From Candidatus Bathyarchaeum tardum (GTDB taxonomy: Archaea > Thermoproteota > Bathyarchaeia > Bathyarchaeales > Bathyarchaeaceae), in assembly GCA_029762755.1 (NCBI GenBank), contig JARVGH010000005.1, forward strand, positions 62,001 through 126,000: 64,000 bases of DNA, read 5' to 3'. The position numbers and the translations under genes are program-made. The stretch's first letter is position 1. The number at the start of each line of letters is the position of its first letter. A model generated the notes under the pieces. It did not search any database and was not told the origin of the DNA. It saw nothing but the letters and a program-made list of their open reading frames with translations. Shown in pieces: positions 61,502 to 64,000 of the stretch.

Positions 61502-63325
61502 ATGTGTGGAATATTCGGATGCATCCTAAAAACAGGTGAAGCTGCTCCTTTAATTCATGAAGGCTTAAAAAAATTAGAATACAGGGGCTACGACTCAGTT
61601 GGTATTGCAACCATTGATGACGGTAACCTATCAATAAAAAAAGACAGCGGAAAAATTGATGAAGTTCATCAATGGCACAACCTTGACTCTTTACCTGGAC
61701 GACTTGGCGTAGGTCACACCCGATGGGCAACCCATGGAGCACCTTACAAAGAGAATGCTCATCCCCACACTGACTGTAAAAACCAAATTGCAGTAGTTCA
61801 TAACGGAATTATCGAAAATTTTACGGAACTCAAACGTGAACTTGAAGAGAAAGGGCACACTTTCAGGTCAAAAACTGATACTGAAGTAATTGCGCACCTA
61901 GTTGAAGAAAAACTGAAAACGTCTTCATCTCTTGTCGAAGCAGTTCGAGAAGCAGTGAAAATGTTGGATGGCTCTTATGCGACTGCCATTATATCTACTA
62001 TTGAGCCTGACAAGATTGTTTGTGCCCGAAAAGAAAGTCCCCTTGTTGTTGGAGTAGCCGATGACGGTCTTTATGTTGCATCGGATATCCCAGCTTTTCT
62101 TTCAAAAACTAACAAATCTTTGATTATTGAAGATGGAGAAATCGTTGTCTTAAGTGATAAAGGCTACGAAATCCACGTCATCGCAGATTGGAAACCAATA
62201 ACCCGAAAACCTGAACTTATTGAATGGGAACCCGAAGCAGCCGAAAAACAAGGATATCCCCATTTTATGCTAAAAGAAATCCATGAACAGCCCCTCCGGT
62301 TGCGGGACACTCTTCGCTTACAGGACCAGTATTTGGAATTAATGACCACTTTTCTTGACCGCGCAGGAGAAGTCTTTTTGGTTGCCTGTGGAACATCATA
62401 TCATGCTTGTTTGGCTGCCTCTTACTTATTCTCTAAACTGTCCTTTTTGGCGACTCACCCTGTAATTGCCTCTGAGTTTGTTGAACAACACGGAAAATCA
62501 GTTAACATAGACAGCACTTTGCTGGTTGTTAGTCAATCTGGAGAAACTGCAGACACCTTGGAAGCTGTTGAAACCGCAAGATTGCGTGCAGCTACAGTTT
62601 TGGGTCTGACAAACATTGTTGGATCTACCCTTACCCGGGTTTCTAGGGTGTATATTGTTCAGCAATCTGGTCCAGAAATTGGGGTTGCAGCTACGAAAAC
62701 CTTCACATCTCAGCTTTCTGTGCTTTCTCAATTGGCTATTCGTCTTGCCAAGAAGCGGGGAAAAGTTTCTCACACAGAAATAGAGGATCTAGAAGAAAGC
62801 CTTGAACGGATACCTGATATTGTTGAAGAAATAATTGTAACGGAAGAACAAAAAGTAAAACAGTTAGCCAAAAAATATGGAACCAAAAACTGCTTTTTCT
62901 TTTTGGGACGGGGCATGGGTTCCGCTGTTGCCCTTGAAGGTAAACTGAAATTAATGGAGATTTCATATATTCCTTCTTTGGCTTATCCTGCTGGAGAAAG
63001 TAAACACGGACCAATCAGTTTGGTTGAGTCTGGATTTCCAATAGTTTTCATATGTCCCCGAGATTCTACTCGTCGAAGCATAATTGGAAACATCATGGAA
63101 ATGAAATCCCGTGGGGCTTTGATAATTGCAATAATCGAAAAAGGTGACGAAGAAATCAAAAAACTGGCTGACGATTACATTGAAATCGATACTGGATTGC
63201 CTGAAGTCTTGTCACCCATTCCTTTTGTTATTCCGTTGCAGCTTTTTGCGTATTATATGTCCCTTGAACGAGGAAACGATCCTGATAAACCCCGGAACTT
63301 AGCCAAGTCTGTAACCGTGAAATAA
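61502..63325 (+). CDS. glmS: Glucosamine-fructose-6-phosphate aminotransferase (isomerizing)
   Basis: 607 aa. The class II glutamine amidotransferase starts MCGIFGCILKTGEAAP, with Cys2 as nucleophile; GHTRWATHGAP and VVHNGIIENF follow. Two SIS domains: CGTSYHACLAASYLFSKL with SQSGETADTLEAVE, then GRGMGSAVALEGKLKLMEIS; the end is NLAKSVTVK. First step to UDP-GlcNAc. Promoter region 61420-61440 (CTAAATATA). Confidence 0.95.
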   Translation: MCGIFGCILKTGEAAPLIHEGLKKLEYRGYDSVGIATIDDGNLSIKKDSGKIDEVHQWHNLDSLPGRLGVGHTRWATHGAPYKENAHPHTDCKNQIAVVHNGIIENFTELKRELEEKGHTFRSKTDTEVIAHLVEEKLKTSSSLVEAVREAVKMLDGSYATAIISTIEPDKIVCARKESPLVVGVADDGLYVASDIPAFLSKTNKSLIIEDGEIVVLSDKGYEIHVIADWKPITRKPELIEWEPEAAEKQGYPHFMLKEIHEQPLRLRDTLRLQDQYLELMTTFLDRAGEVFLVACGTSYHACLAASYLFSKLSFLATHPVIASEFVEQHGKSVNIDSTLLVVSQSGETADTLEAVETARLRAATVLGLTNIVGSTLTRVSRVYIVQQSGPEIGVAATKTFTSQLSVLSQLAIRLAKKRGKVSHTEIEDLEESLERIPDIVEEIIVTEEQKVKQLAKKYGTKNCFFFLGRGMGSAVALEGKLKLMEISYIPSLAYPAGESKHGPISLVESGFPIVFICPRDSTRRSIIGNIMEMKSRGALIIAIIEKGDEEIKKLADDYIEIDTGLPEVLSPIPFVIPLQLFAYYMSLERGNDPDKPRNLAKSVTVK

Positions 63326-63398
63326 ACCAATCCTGTGGTAAAGAAAAAAGTTCTAAAGTCACAGGTTCATTCTACTTTTTTGGTCTGAAATTTACGGA

Positions 63399-64000
63399 AT
63401 GGCATCACTGATGGATAATAATTGCAGGCAACTTTGTCCCGAGCGGATAGTTTCTCTTTCTCCCAGCAACACCGAGATACTATTTGCTGTTGGAGCTGGA
63501 AACAAAGTTGTTGGAGTGACAGACTACTGTGACCATCCTGCCCAGTTAGAGGCACAAATCAGAGCAAAAAAAACTTTCAGAGTTGGGGGTTACTGGAACC
63601 CTTCTGTGGAAAAGATTTTAGCTTTGAATCCTGATTTAGTTTTAGTTTCCACTGCAAAATGTTCCAATAAAACAAACGACTGCAAAACCGAATGCAGCCG
63701 TAGTTGTGAAATAACAATAAAAACTGCAAAAGAACTGGAAAGCTTGGGAATTAATGTTTTGATGTTATCTCCTCACAGTTTGGATGATGTTTTTGATGAC
63801 ATTTTGTTAGTTGGTAACGCTACTGGAAAAAGTTCCCGTGCTCGCAAGATTGCGAAAGATTTGAGGCAACGGACAAAGACAGTTATTGAAGCATCAAAAA
63901 CAATTGCGGTCAAACCAAAAGTGTACTTTGAAGTTTGGAAAGACCCTTACATCAGTGTCAATTCACAAACTTGGATTGGTAACCTGATTAGTTTAGCTGG
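63399..64000 (+). CDS. BtuF-like substrate-binding protein, partial (runs off the right edge)
   Basis: RIVSLSPSNTEILFAVGAGN, VVGVTDYCDHPAQ, VEKILALNPDLVLVSTAKCS and VYFEVWKDPYISVNSQTWI are landmarks of BtuF/cobalamin or metal-chelate binding proteins. No signal peptide is seen at the start (ATG 63399 or 63411), so it may be cytosolic or membrane-tethered. A four-Cys insertion (CSNKTNDCKTECSRSC) near residue 90 is unusual. Partial at 64000. Confidence 0.78.
   Translation, partial: MASLMDNNCRQLCPERIVSLSPSNTEILFAVGAGNKVVGVTDYCDHPAQLEAQIRAKKTFRVGGYWNPSVEKILALNPDLVLVSTAKCSNKTNDCKTECSRSCEITIKTAKELESLGINVLMLSPHSLDDVFDDILLVGNATGKSSRARKIAKDLRQRTKTVIEASKTIAVKPKVYFEVWKDPYISVNSQTWIGNLISLA

Overview
The window is archaeal chromosomal DNA. 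Evidence: archaeal-type LeuRS and AspRS, Alba, L40e, TruD, Pth2, diphthine synthase, CTP-dependent riboflavin kinase plus archaeal FAD synthase, Trm5, a geranylgeranyl reductase for archaeal lipids, EndA and two intron-containing tRNAs. TATA-like boxes, many TTG/GTG starts behind strong Shine-Dalgarno (SD) sites, and some apparently leaderless ATGs fit an archaeon. A TACK lineage such as Bathyarchaeia is my best guess; sequence inspection alone cannot prove it.

Layout. 0-1.6 kb: hisS and endA. 1.9-6.2 kb: leuCDBA operon. 6.4-12.5 kb: cell-surface zone (acyltransferase-3 plus SGNH hydrolase, two paralogous membrane-anchored winged-helix proteins around a secreted protein, LamG protein, radical SAM/SPASM protein). 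12.5-14.7 kb: tiny Cys-rich protein, mtnA and a PyrE-like HTH regulator. 14.7-27.1 kb: accessory zone with a 1.5 kb decayed stretch, many small genes, a radical SAM gene coupled to a 42-aa ORF, a four-gene PH-domain operon, small regulators, three genes broken by one in-frame stop each, and a RHH/RelE toxin-antitoxin pair. 27.5-35.7 kb: translation cluster (tRNA-Arg, leuS, L40e, alba, KH protein, aspS, truD, pth2). 35.6-38.5 kb: insertion with a beta-helix surface protein, flanked by diverged direct copies of the pth2/geranylgeranyl-reductase junction. 38.3-43.9 kb: geranylgeranyl reductase, a zinc ribbon, a regulator and a queT-queC-queT operon behind a structured leader. 44.4-51.5 kb: beta-decarboxylating dehydrogenase, 16-repeat PQQ-propeller protein, DUF proteins, ribK/ribL, dphB. 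51.6-57.7 kb: tRNA-Lys with a misplaced intron, two ABC exporters and, between them, a heliorhodopsin. 57.8-64 kb: trm5, DUF371, an HTH/EF-hand protein, FUN14-like, PH-domain protein, glmS and a partial BtuF-like protein.

The signals most worth following are: (1) the queT leader, whose hairpin loop is perfectly complementary over 8 nt to the queT SD, a preQ1-riboswitch-like design in an archaeon; (2) an ATGTCTTAC start-site element seen five times, each opening a short leader ORF just upstream of a gene, two copies forming a 33-bp inverted repeat 4.2 kb apart; (3) the duplicated pth2/ggr junction around an inserted surface gene; (4) the heliorhodopsin; (5) the tRNA-Lys intron; (6) the radical SAM/small-peptide pair.
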